From Takifugu bimaculatus (taxonomy: Eukaryota; Chordata; Actinopteri; Tetraodontiformes; Tetraodontidae), in assembly GCA_004026145.2 (NCBI GenBank), contig CP034975.1, positions 19,250,191 to 19,314,190 on the forward strand: a stretch of DNA of 64,000 nt. Reading direction: 5' to 3'. The first letter of the stretch is position 1. Each line of letters starts with the position of its first letter. The notes below the pieces were generated by a model. It was given only the letters and a program-made list of their open reading frames with translations. It ran no database searches and was not told where the DNA came from. Positions 14,431-25,700 of this stretch are shown here, one piece after another. The translations under genes were made by a program, and so were the position numbers.

Positions 14431-16405
14431 GACCGACAGAGGCACAGATTTACACCCTGACACCAGATTACACGCCTGCCTGTCCTGGTCGCTCTTGGTC
14501 TAGTTTCTGTCGCCATCATTCTTCACTTTATTGGCGTGGACAGTTTATGCACATTCCATGACCCCCCCCCGCCCCACCAGCCATGGCACACAACAGAAAA
14601 AAACACCACTTTCTCCTGTTTTGGACCCACAGAGGGTGACACTCATCTGTTGTGACGTCAATCAAACCCCAAAGCAGTTCTCAACTACAACATAATTAAA
14701 CACAAACCAGGGCAATTTTCTTTACTGGCTTTTAGAAGAAATAAAACCACTTACTGGCTGTTTAAATCTAATTTCAGCTCAGTTAACAGCCTTCAGAAAC
14801 CCACACCAGCACATGTGGTCCATCAACTTTAGGACCCAATCAACAGTTGCTGCATCAGTGGTGTCAGTCAGAATCTGTCACATCTGTGGTGTTTCAGACC
14901 CGCTCTGGTGGTTCAGGGAGGGTCATCGACTGGGTCGACACGATAAACATGTTAAATAACAATGTGGAACAACAGATTACTGAATAAAGGGTCCTCTTTT
15001 TTTTAGTTGAATCGCTCCTTTCTGTAAAGTCTCTGGCTGAATCATTGCGAGCTTCTCCCTCCTCTCTGATACTGCAGATAAGACATCTTGTTGTCCCCTG
15101 TGCTGAGATGAATGCACATAACTCTCCCGCGGGTTTACAACCTGTGCTGTAATCAGCCGTCTATTAGGACGGCCTGCCTTCCTTCCTCGTCCTTCTGATC
15201 TTGTTTTGTTCCCGGCTCCTTACACGGAGCCGGTCAAGAGATCCTGCATGAGAACAAAGACAAAAGTTGCAATTTAAGATGGTGGCAATTTAACAGAGGT
15301 GATTGTGTCATTTTATCCATCCATATTGTTTGTATTCTTGAATTTCTGCACGGCAATCGGGTGTGATTATTAATTTGCAGCTGCAAATTGTCATCTCAAA
15401 ACTGTCCACTCCCATTACCAGATTTAAAGATCTAATGTCCTTTGACAGCACATAAAATGAGAGTTTAGAAAAGGGAGGGGATCGAGAGCGAGCGTGAGAA
15501 TGGAGCTTTGCTGGTTCCTCGGCTACGCCTGCACAAGGTGGCCTTGTGAGGAGTCACTGACCCATCGACTGCGGTGATCCATGTCTGACTGACATCAATA
15601 CACATCCATCTGCACCGGTTTCACCTCAGAGCTGAAGAGGAGCGGCTCGCACCAGGACAAGCGTCACTTTGTCCTTTGACATCAAACACCGGATGAGATG
15701 ATCCAGTGGACCTTTCCCTGTTGAGAAAGGGCTCCAAAATGTCAGCATTCAGTATAGGTTATAGATGTTAAGCCTCCATTAGAGGACCATTTAGGGAGTG
15801 TCTTCTGTTAAGGCACCTGATGAATCACACATTCATTCACTTGCAGACTTCAGGTCCTGTTTTTAATTCCATCCCGTGTCATTTTTACCATATTCACCCT
15901 TGTTTTTTCTAGTTCTGCTGGGTCAGCCACATCATGACTTCTGCACATCCACCATAGCTGGACTGAGAGCTGTTCACCCGATATCTCCTGTCTGTCACCG
16001 TTGGTGTCGTGATCGGAGTGCAGATTAACCTGCAGACAGGTTTAAAAACCTGACTGGATTTTTTAATCGAATGCCTGTCTGGTGCTTTGTTTTTTTTTTC
16101 TGATTCACCTGTCCTAAGAGGCGAGGGTGAATGTCAGCACTGGAACATCCTGGGAGCGAACAGGGTTCGGACTGGCCTATCATCAATCGAGGAGACGTTT
16201 CTGAGGGACGGCTTTCTGATGGGGGTGGTGAAAAAGGTGCGTGTCAGTCCGTGACTGAAGGTTGACCAGTGGTGAGACGCCCTCTTGTTGCGCAGCCGGG
16301 ATGTGCAAGGAGGATTTTATTCCAAGCGGAACACAGACGAGCGGTTATACGCTTCACATGCTGGCCAGGCCAGTGCCACCCCCTCTGCCACCCCCCCCAC
16401 CCCAT

Positions 16406-16409
<4 letters not shown>

Positions 16410-16466
<57 letters not shown>
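16410..16466. repeat. CT microsatellite near fam20c promoter
   Basis: A pure CT run of 57 bases about 830 bp upstream of the fam20c start. Confidence 0.95.
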
Positions 16467-16469
<3 letters not shown>

Positions 16470-17162
16470 CTTTCAGCCAATCTTCGCGCAGTGACGCTGC
16501 GCAAAAGGCTGGATCTACCCTCAGCTTCATCATCATATTTAACGCACACACCCAGATTCACACATGCTACAAAGGGCGCATTCTCGCCGCACTCCGAGAG
16601 ATCGCCTGGCCCTGCGGGAGGATTTCGGAGTCCTACCTGTGCGATTTCGATTGGCTCGCCTCCGGATGTAACAGAAAATACGCTCCTTGGATTGCCGTGC
16701 ACACGCGTCGACTACTTTTCGGGGACTTCCAATAATAAAAAAAATATATATTCCGAACTGTTCGCGTACTATTTTTATCCCCTTCCTGGGCACAAGTCCC
16801 ATGCGAGCTCGGGGTATTTTTTCCCCGCACAGGATCGAGTCTGGATGTCAGATCTATACGCGCCCCGGAGCCTTTTGGACACGCACGTTTAATTGATCGT
16901 GCCAAATCTGAGTCGTGCTCACGCATCTGCCGGTCAGCGCTGCTTCTGAAATCCTCGGCCGGGGACCAGAAAGCGGTAGAAGAAAATGTAGCTTGCGCAA
17001 TTTGGCCATTGGTCTGAGTTTCCTCGACCTGCTTTACCTGAACGCTTGCGGATGGTTTTCGCTTTTTTTTTTTTTTGCGCCTTTGACTCTTCTCCGGGAC
17101 AGCCGCGCAAATAAACAGCTCTGGCTGAACACTGTATTACTTACTCAAAACGGCAAGTGAAG

Positions 17163-17213
17163 ATGGCTCTTACGTGTTTAATGTTTATTTCATTAGATTG
17201 GCGTCCAGTCTGA
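17163..17213 (+). promoter_or_regulatory. candidate uORF in fam20c leader
   Basis: ATG with A at -3 and G at +4 opens a 16-codon frame (MALTCLMFISLDWRPV) that ends in TGA 86 nt before the fam20c start. If this part is in the mRNA, the uORF should lower translation of the main frame. Whether it is transcribed is inferred from its closeness to coding exon 1. Confidence 0.4.
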
Positions 17214-17299
17214 TCAATATCATCAGCGATGTAATCAGCTTATTCATCTGCGTGCTGATCATTTGCAGTAAATATTCCTATCTGCTCCGAAGGGAGACC

Positions 17300-17811
17300 A
17301 TGAAGATGATCTTCCTGCGCAAATTCCGCTTTTTGATCCTCATGGTTTTCCTCATTGCATGCTCGATGCACATAATGATAGACTTGTTACCGAAGCTGGA
17401 GAGGCAGGGCAGCAGCGGCTGCTCCTGCTCGCACACGCCGGACGAGAATCCACAGAGCTGGGGCAAACAGAGCCGACCCAACAAGCACACCCTGCGGATC
17501 CTCCAGGACTTCAGCAACGAGCCCAGTTCAAACGGTTCCTCCCACTCCCTGGAGAGAGTCGCGGTTCCAGGAGACAAAACCCAGGCGCTGAGCGGGACCG
17601 AGCATCACGGCCAGCGTGGGGAAAAGAAAAGACAATTCATCCAAGACGCAGCGGTGACCAAGAAAATACCGGTGAAGGGGTCAAAGTTGTCGGCCCTCTT
17701 TGACCATCCCTTGTACAAAAGAGCCTTGCCTCCTCTGTCAGATGAGGACACACTCTTTAACGTCAACACAGACATCCGATTTGACCCCAAAGCAGCAGAG
17801 GATCAGGGATG
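17300..17811 (+). CDS. fam20c: fam20c coding exon 1: signal anchor and propeptide
   Basis: Encodes residues 1-170 and two bases of W171. It holds the membrane anchor, a short Cys-rich stretch (CSCS, 41-44), the conserved KHTLRILQDFS segment around the likely cleavage site, and the LFDHPLY and LFNVN motifs that open the secreted region. The donor is gtaaag at 17812. The longest open frame starts further upstream at a GTG, but no in-frame ATG precedes 17300 within it. Confidence 0.95.
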
Positions 17812-20800
17812 GTAAAGTCTTTAAAAACTATTACTCAATATGTTATAATTTAGGGAGATTTACAGGCTCAGCTCTGCTCAATCATGTTACAGCAAGTCTA
17901 CCATGTGTTTAATAGCCTGTCATAACCTCTCTCTTGCTGATTTGCCCACCCAGGAATACTGAAGGGACCGTGGATGAGTTCAGCCCGACGGGGGAGCTGA
18001 CAGCAGAATCCTACCCCAACTGGCTCCGCTTCCACATTGGGATTAATCGATATGAGCTGTATTCCAGACACAACCCAGTCATCGATGCCCTGCTGAAGGA
18101 CCTGATCACTCAGAAGATCACCAGCGTAGGTGAGTCAGACGTGAAGTGTTTCAGAGCAGCGGTCACATCTGCGACTCTAGTGGAGTTTGTTTATTTGATC
18201 TTGAAGGTTAAACTGTGAAACTAAAGGTATCAAAACATCAAAAAAAAAGAGAAGCCTGTCGTCTAAAGCCTGAAACAGGTTATTTAGTTTGATGAAAAGC
18301 TAACCTGGCAACCCAGGCTGGTATCAGGTGACATGGAAAGTTCGGAATTCCACTCAACCTGTAGTCATATAGCAGGGTGAGAGTACAGGAACAACCAGGC
18401 GTTTGCGTCAGCGTGCACAGCTGAATGAGCAGGAGTGGTGGCTGTACAAGTTTGCCCACAAATGGAGAATACATTCCACAACACCTGATGTCACAATCTC
18501 ACCCGCTGGCTTTTTTATTTGATTGACAAGTGCACTGTAAATCTACCTTTCAACCGAAAGCAACAACTCCTTTTTTAAGTGGATGCCTGAAAGAGACCAT
18601 AATCCACATGGGGTCAGTTATAGGAACCCAGTTTCTGCTTTTTTCTTCTTCTCTGTGGCGGCTTGTCTTTCTACTTGGCTCTGTCCAGCTCCCACATTCC
18701 AGGAGTGCTAGCTGACTCGAGGTCTCCCGTGCTTGTGCTCATCGTTCAAAAGCAGATTCCATGTTTGTCTGCCAATGACAAAACTGTAACTGGCCCTCAG
18801 CAAAGATTAAATACTTATCTTAGGAGTGGGATTAGCTGTCTCCAGAACTAGCATCCCTGCTCCTTCACAGAAGGAGGAATTCAGGGCTTGTTTTTCTACT
18901 CCAGATGTTCTCTTATTTTTGTCTGATTCTCTCCCTCTTTTGTGCTTTTCGTGTCTCTCGTGCAGGGCAGAGTAAGCAGTCCCCGGCGTCATGAGTGAGC
19001 TAAATACATGGTGGCTCTGTAATTACAGAGCCTTAACAGAGGCCTGGGGCAGAATACCAATATGAGCCAAATGCAGTCCCTTATTATCTAGACTTAAAGA
19101 TAGGAGCACTTGGATCTATTATACGCTAGAAACTCTATCAAGCAGTATTTATCAATGAAGACAGCAGGCAAAAGTTGTAAATGCAAGTTCCAGACAATGC
19201 GAGCTTGTAATATATGGCTCCAACTAAAATTGGGGTAAACAGGTTACCCGCATAACATCTCAAGAAAAAAAGTTGTTTTTGTTTTGATTCTATTCTGAAC
19301 ACTTCCCTCCTTAAAAGCGCCATGTCAGCATGAGGGGTTGTTTTTCGTTGGGGTGGGGGGGGGGGGGGGGGGGGGGGGTCCTCCAAATCACGGCTCTCAA
19401 TGGATCATTTTAAGAAGAACACACAGCAGCTGTTTGGCTCTGTCATAAGGGGGATTTATGATTTTTTTTTTCTTGCAAGTTCTGAGACCAGCGCTGAGAT
19501 CAGACTCACAACATCCCCACACACTGTTCTGGGAGGGAAAGCTGAGGAAGATACCAGGATAGAGAAATATATAGACTGAAATAAGAAAACAAAACAGCAT
19601 ACAAATATGAATATTTTTAATGAATGAAATTCATTTTGACAGACTCTATAGTTGTATAGTTACAAATGTCAAGGGCAAGAAAGAGCAGGATGTTTTCTGG
19701 CACATTTACCTTTAATATTAAGAGTATTGTTGGATTTAAATACCACCAAGGTTTAAAGTCTACAAATCGGGTGGTGTTTTGTTGGAAATTAATCTTTATA
19801 AATGAAGCTCCATTCATCAGAATTTAGACTGAAAAGCTAGAACCAAAAGTAAAAAAAAAAGGGTTTTCATCAAAAGGTGTGAACGCGACGAGGCTAAACA
19901 GAATGCATCCATGACAACATCAGAGAGAGTGCACGTCGTAAATCCCACTGAGGCGTTTGTGATTTGTGATTCTGGCCCCCATAAATCAAACTGACACGTC
20001 TTGGCTAAACAATAAACACCTGACTGTTTCCTGAGAGCAGAGACGTTGAACAGGAAAGGGAGAGGCGAATGTCTTCCCTTTACCACAGAAATAGAGAACT
20101 GACTGGCTCCTCTTCCTCCCTGTCAGCTGTATTGAGCCTTTTTGGCTATTTCACATCACACCCTTGTAGGTCTGGACATCAAAACAACATTTGAGGCCCA
20201 TTTTCACTCACAGGGCGAGTCTGCTGAAATAGTAATAGTTGCTTTAAGTTAATAAATGCATGTATTAACGTGGTTTTGTCTATTCCCCTCAACAGCGATG
20301 AAGTCTGGAGGCACCCAACTCAAGCTCATCATGACGTTTCAGAACTACGGCCAGGCTCTGTTTAAACCCATGAAGTGAGTCATTTTGCGTGTTGTCTGCT
20401 GCTGTTTAACTGTCAGAGCTGGTCTGTAAGAACTTTATAAGAACTATTTTCTACTTATCCTATTCTCAACTTCAGTCTTATTTTCCAGTTATCCTCTCAT
20501 GTCTGATCACATGACTGTCACTTCTGTACAGCCTTGTTATTTGATTTAGGGCCCACATAATTCTGCTGTGTCAGAGCCAAATGTTGAGTGGGCATCTCGT
20601 CGCGTAAGCCTGCCTGGTGCCGTCTCATCCCTTAACAGCCACCTTAGTGTTGCGCTACCCTCAGGCATCACTGGCTGTTATTAAAGCACTGACTCATCAG
20701 TTTTTCTGTGTTTTCATAATATTAAACATATATTAGTTGGTGTCAAAGGGTTTAAACACAGAGCTTTTTAACCATATAGTTGTGTTGGCCTATAGTAAAG

Positions 20801-22729
20801 ATGTAGAGGTGGTGAAGGATGGTGGTAATGTTTTAGTTGAGCTCATAGTTCTTCCCCTTAATATAGAAGTAATATTCACATTAAGCATTCATGGTGAATC
20901 CCGTGTTGTTTTCACGGTGAGGCCAAAACATTTAACATGAGAGCCAGTAAAATCCTTCTGGAGTCAGGCATATTAGTGCTGTTAAGCTCAAAAAGCACAA
21001 TTCACATTTTCTGCGTATACATACAGTATACATGCATATTGTCATGGAAACCAAAAAGTGAAGCAAAGCACTTTGAACGCCCTCCTGTGTTGGGCTGCAG
21101 TATAGCTCATACGTCCTGTACCTCTGTCAAGTGTAAATTAACAAACAAAACATGTAAACCATTTAAATATGTTTTATTTGATAGAAGCAATTTCAGTTGT
21201 GCGCTCACAGACCAGTCACAGTCCTGAAATGCCATCAGTGGAAGTAATATTGATCGGTTCACTACAAGCACAGTGTCCTGCTGGGGAAACCATGGATACT
21301 GGCGTTCATGTCCATCTGCTCCAACAGCCTTGTAGACTATCCACACCCCCTCATGGTAATAAGCAAAGGACAATGTGTCCTGCCAAATCACCAAAACTGC
21401 TCAGAAATGAAACGTTACGATGAAGTTAAAGTGTCAAACTGGCCTCAAAAGTCTCTCGAGATGGACAAAACGTGAAGATCGCCATCGCCAGCAAACATCT
21501 CCACCATTAAAGAGTTTAGACTTTAGACTCTGTTCATTATACCTTTTCAGGATCCACACAGTTATCGGAAATAAAAATTCTGAACATTTTATTTCGCCCT
21601 GACATCAGAGGCATGTAGCCATAAAAAGCTATATCTATCTCTCCATAGGGAGAGTGCCTTTACATACTGCGAAGGTTTCATTTTCCTCTCGTCCCTACCT
21701 TTTTAGAGTCCCACACACAATTGCAGAGAATTTTTTTTTATTTTTATCTAACTGTTCAGGCATTGTTCCTCCCTTCAGCTCATTTTCAGATGCTGTGCCA
21801 GCAGTAGCAGCATGAAAGGACCAGAGGACTTGAGCATATCATTAGTACCTCATAAAAAGAGCTGAAGAGCAGTGAAAGCAAACTCTTTCCTTTCCCTTTG
21901 AACCCAAACTCTGCAAACCTTGTCATACACTTAACTAATAGTGCAGATAAAACTGCCTCCAAACTGCCTCACTGCTCCACTCTGAATAAATCAAATATTA
22001 CCCAGTATCCTCTGCTAGATCCTGCGTATCGCTTGATTAATTCCCATTTCCTATGTTCACACTCACATATTTAGACTATAATACGTCCCAAGACGGGCAC
22101 TCTCTGTTCATAATCCTCCGACTAATGTTGGATTTAAATGTCACCTATTATTTGTAATGGTGAGTGTAATTTAATTGCAGGTTAATCGTTTTTCAACTAA
22201 AAAAACCTGTCTGCTCCCCATACATGTTAGCATGGAGGGGTTAGAGGTTAAGAGTGCTGATGGAAGGGAGCAAGATTTTTCCTTGAGAGGAAAAGCTATT
22301 TGGAGATGGTCATAATTACTGTTTGAATCGCGCGACACTAAGTCAGGCCAGATGCAACAAGCTTGAAATCATCCTGACAGGTGGAGAGAAGGAGCAATGA
22401 GGATGAAGTGAGAGAAGGAAAAGGATGAGTACGTGGGGAAGGACGACGGGGCGAGGGCTGGAGCTGAGGGGAGACGCGGGAGGTGGGAAGTGTTTTCAAT
22501 GCATGCACTGGGTCAGAATCCGGAGATTATCTCAGGTGGGCTGCCTTGAGTTAACTCAGAGGTGGAAATGTGAATTGACATTTAGTAAGGCAAACAGGAG
22601 GAGGCAGAATGGGATGTAAACCTGTTGATGACAGTTGTGGCTGTCGAAGCCACCATAATGTTTGATAATTCTGTTGAAGTATTCTTGCTTTAGTACGCTT
22701 GCCTTAAACAAAATAGGGCAAATCATTCT

Positions 22730-22767
<38 letters not shown>

Positions 22768-25700
22768 AACTTTAGATTGCAATCAAGCTTTGACAGAACT
22801 GTGCAGTCATCACGTTGATCTTTACCACTTCCGTCACAGAGGTCACCCATATTCACTGAACGTCATGGCCGACCTCTGAGAAATCTTTGGGTTTATTTCC
22901 ATACAGTGCATCAAAGAAACACAGGCTGGGAGATCAAAGAGTTTTCCGGCCGTGCGCATCTGTTCTGCCCCCTTTACTCTAATGCAAATGTGCGTTAGGC
23001 AGCGTATGCGGGCATGAATGCACGCGGCGTCCCGCTAACAATGGACTCTCCAACCATCCATATCTGTGAAAACCTGCTCTCTGTGTTTACCCTCAGTATT
23101 CTCATCCTTCTCTGCTCGCAGTCTCCTCACATCTGTTTGCTTTCCTTTCTTGCATGCTCTTTAATGAACAGTGCAGATGAAGAAATCCATTAACAGCTTT
23201 GCTGTATCGATCCTTCACGTATTCTCTCCGCTGCTTTTCCTCAGACAGTGAGTAAGGGATCAGGTATTCATTCAGAACCTGTCGCGTGCTCACATACGTA
23301 CTTTCACAGTTAATATGACACACAGCAAATGTTACAGGCATCTTTGTTGAAACGCCACAAATATGGCTTGCGTACCTGCATGCTGTGATGTAACGACTCA
23401 TCCCACTGAGGCCTCGTCTGCGGTGCCACTTTCCAGACATTTAATAAACCCATTCTTAACATGTCTGGTCTAATTTGGGGCTTTTGTTCTTGCGGCATTT
23501 GCTGTGAGGCCTTCCCGTCAGAGGAGTTTTTAATACTAAAGGTTCCAACATTGTTTTTTTTTATATGAAAGCATAACACAGTGTGGTTCATAAAAACACA
23601 TCAGGTCTCCCAAGAGATTGTTCCTAAAGCTTATTGTTCTCCAGACATCAGTGCTCCGGTGTGAAATTGGCAACCGTGTTACTGGAGATTTAATCTAGAT
23701 ATTATCAGTTGAAGTCAAGGTCTAAATGCATCCGAGATCAGATTGATTGCGACAGGTTGCATTAACTCTTGACGCCTCAGTCTTGACTCTAATCTCTTTG
23801 ATGCTTCTGTGGGGTACTCGCTGATCCCAGGCCAGTGAAGGAGCATTTAAAGTCCGGATTGGACGATTTACCATTTTAGTTGAGGAGCTAAATTACTTTG
23901 GCATTCAGAGCAGGGTGGTGCCTTCAAGTGTCTCTCCAGGTTAGTCATATTCCTCCCTCCTAATTTGTAGCCACAGGGCATCCCTCCATATTTCTCCATT
24001 GCAGTTTTCCGTTCTGCCCAATTGTAAATACAATTTCCACATCTGGCTGTTATTTGCAAATCAAACACTGAAAAAAACCTCATGGTGATTTTATCACCTC
24101 TTTAAACAGAAGCATAAACAATCAACAAACAATTGCTCTGCAGTTGTTACATGTCAACAGCTATCTTGCCTCGACACATCGTAAAATACATTCATAGTGA
24201 TCTCCTCTCAACTACTGACATCGAGTCTTTGCTTTATTTGGATCCCTGAAGTGTTTCTATTATTGTCAAATATATGATTGAAATTGTTATGATGATGCAA
24301 CATGTGTAAAGCGAGGGTGTCTGTTTCTACTGCCATCGTCTGGTGGACTGCAGATGATCTGATGTAACAGACCGAAACAGCCTTGTGTAGTCAAGGTGAC
24401 AGCTCAGAGTGGAGGTATGGAAAATAATGGGTAGTCTTCAAAACAGCACGTTTAAGTCTTTAAATCTTTCTAACCCCTTACTCGTGTGACTTTTGAAATC
24501 TTCATGTACTGTTTAGTGTTTGCATGCATCGTGCGGGCCGACAGGGACGTTCGTTTCAAAGCTCTGGCATCTTCTCACAGCTCTGTGGTGTGTTAGGTCC
24601 CAGCCGTGGCCTCTTTTGAAATCTGCCAAAGGGCATTTGATTTTCATGTTGGTGCTGGCCCATCATAGATACAAAGCTCATTTGCTCAGGAGAGACAGTG
24701 TTTGACAACAAAATGTGGCGGAATGACTAATGATTGATGTAATGATGGTATTCCGTTCCTTCTCACTTCCACTTAATTGTATTGCTTGTCAATCAGAGGG
24801 CTGTTTGCTCAGGCACAAGCAGATCAATCCAGCGTCTCATTCCCTCTGCACATCCCACCACTGACTGATCTATAACTGTGATGAGCCAAGATTTTGATTG
24901 ACACGCTGAGGCCTGTGAGGGAAACCCAATAACATCACTTCATTTGTGTCAGGAGCATATTGACAGTAATGCCGTGACAGCATGGAGGAAACGGCTGTGT
25001 TAAGTGTGAAATGTGAGCGGAAACTCTGCTGCGTATGCTTGTATCGTCGTGCCGCATCGGTTGTGGGAGGTGTGAGATTTAAGGAGCTTTGTCTGGAGAT
25101 GGGGAGGGCATGCCTCAACAAAAACCCTTGTCCTTGTTTCATGTTGTGCAGATTTGTTCTGGAACAAAGGGATGGCTCTGCACGCTTTTGGCCACAAAAT
25201 GCATCAGAGGATCTGACCAACCTGTTTTTGAGCCCTCCTTTTTGGCCTTATATGCAAGTTTGTAGGTTTTTATGTCGGTCTGCTTGCTTATTTACTGGGC
25301 AGCGCTTGTATTTCCAAGGTCTGTTGTGCCTGTGCTTTGACTTTGAGTCATGAAATGCCTCAGGACAAGTCATTCAGAGCAGATATCTGCAGCTCTGTTT
25401 GGAAATAGAACCGATTCAATGCTGCACATCTGGCAACACAGGAGAAGGCAGAAAGTACAGAAGGTACGATTAACCCTAAAAATGCTGGGCACCCTCACCG
25501 CTGCAATGAACTATTTAGTGTTCAGCTTTCATGAACAATTCAAAATGTCAGAAATCCTTTCACACTTTTTCACTCTTTGGTTGTAAATTCCGATTGCGTT
25601 ATTCATATAATGTCATTAAATGGCAACAAATCTGTCTCAAATTCCAAAGTAATGAACTTAAATGTCAACTAATTTGTTCACATTAAATGATTCAATGAAA

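Larger units (their letters stand above)
1..16249. other. intergenic DNA upstream of fam20c
   Basis: No exon with credible splice sites and protein similarity was found. Open frames here (longest 188 codons at 5,537-6,103) look like chance. The region holds simple repeats listed separately and several high-complexity AT/TAAT-rich blocks that look like conserved non-coding elements (2,799-2,890; 4,720-4,880; 5,990-6,250; 7,520-7,670; 14,220-14,430). Confidence 0.7.
16250..17299 (+). promoter_or_regulatory. fam20c: probable fam20c promoter and 5' leader
   Basis: This block upstream of the fam20c start has more CpG than its surroundings. It holds a long CT tract (16,410-16,466) and a TATA-like AAAATATATATT at about 16,741. 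The transcription start cannot be placed from sequence alone. The leader next to the coding region carries short upstream ORFs: an ATG-TAG pair at 16,986, a 16-codon uORF at 17,163-17,213 whose start is in strong context (aagATGg), and an ATG-TAA pair at 17,229. Open frames across the CT tract are repeat-driven and not counted as genes. Confidence 0.5.

Noticed and set aside
16269..16892. 207-codon open frame, and overlapping ones on both strands, near the fam20c promoter
   Set aside because: The CT microsatellite reads as open Ser-Leu or Arg-Glu repeats in every frame; the frames are repeat artefacts.
17174..17299. 42-codon in-frame N-terminal extension of FAM20C
   Set aside because: It begins at GTG, not ATG; the family start is the MKM at 17,300, which has good context.
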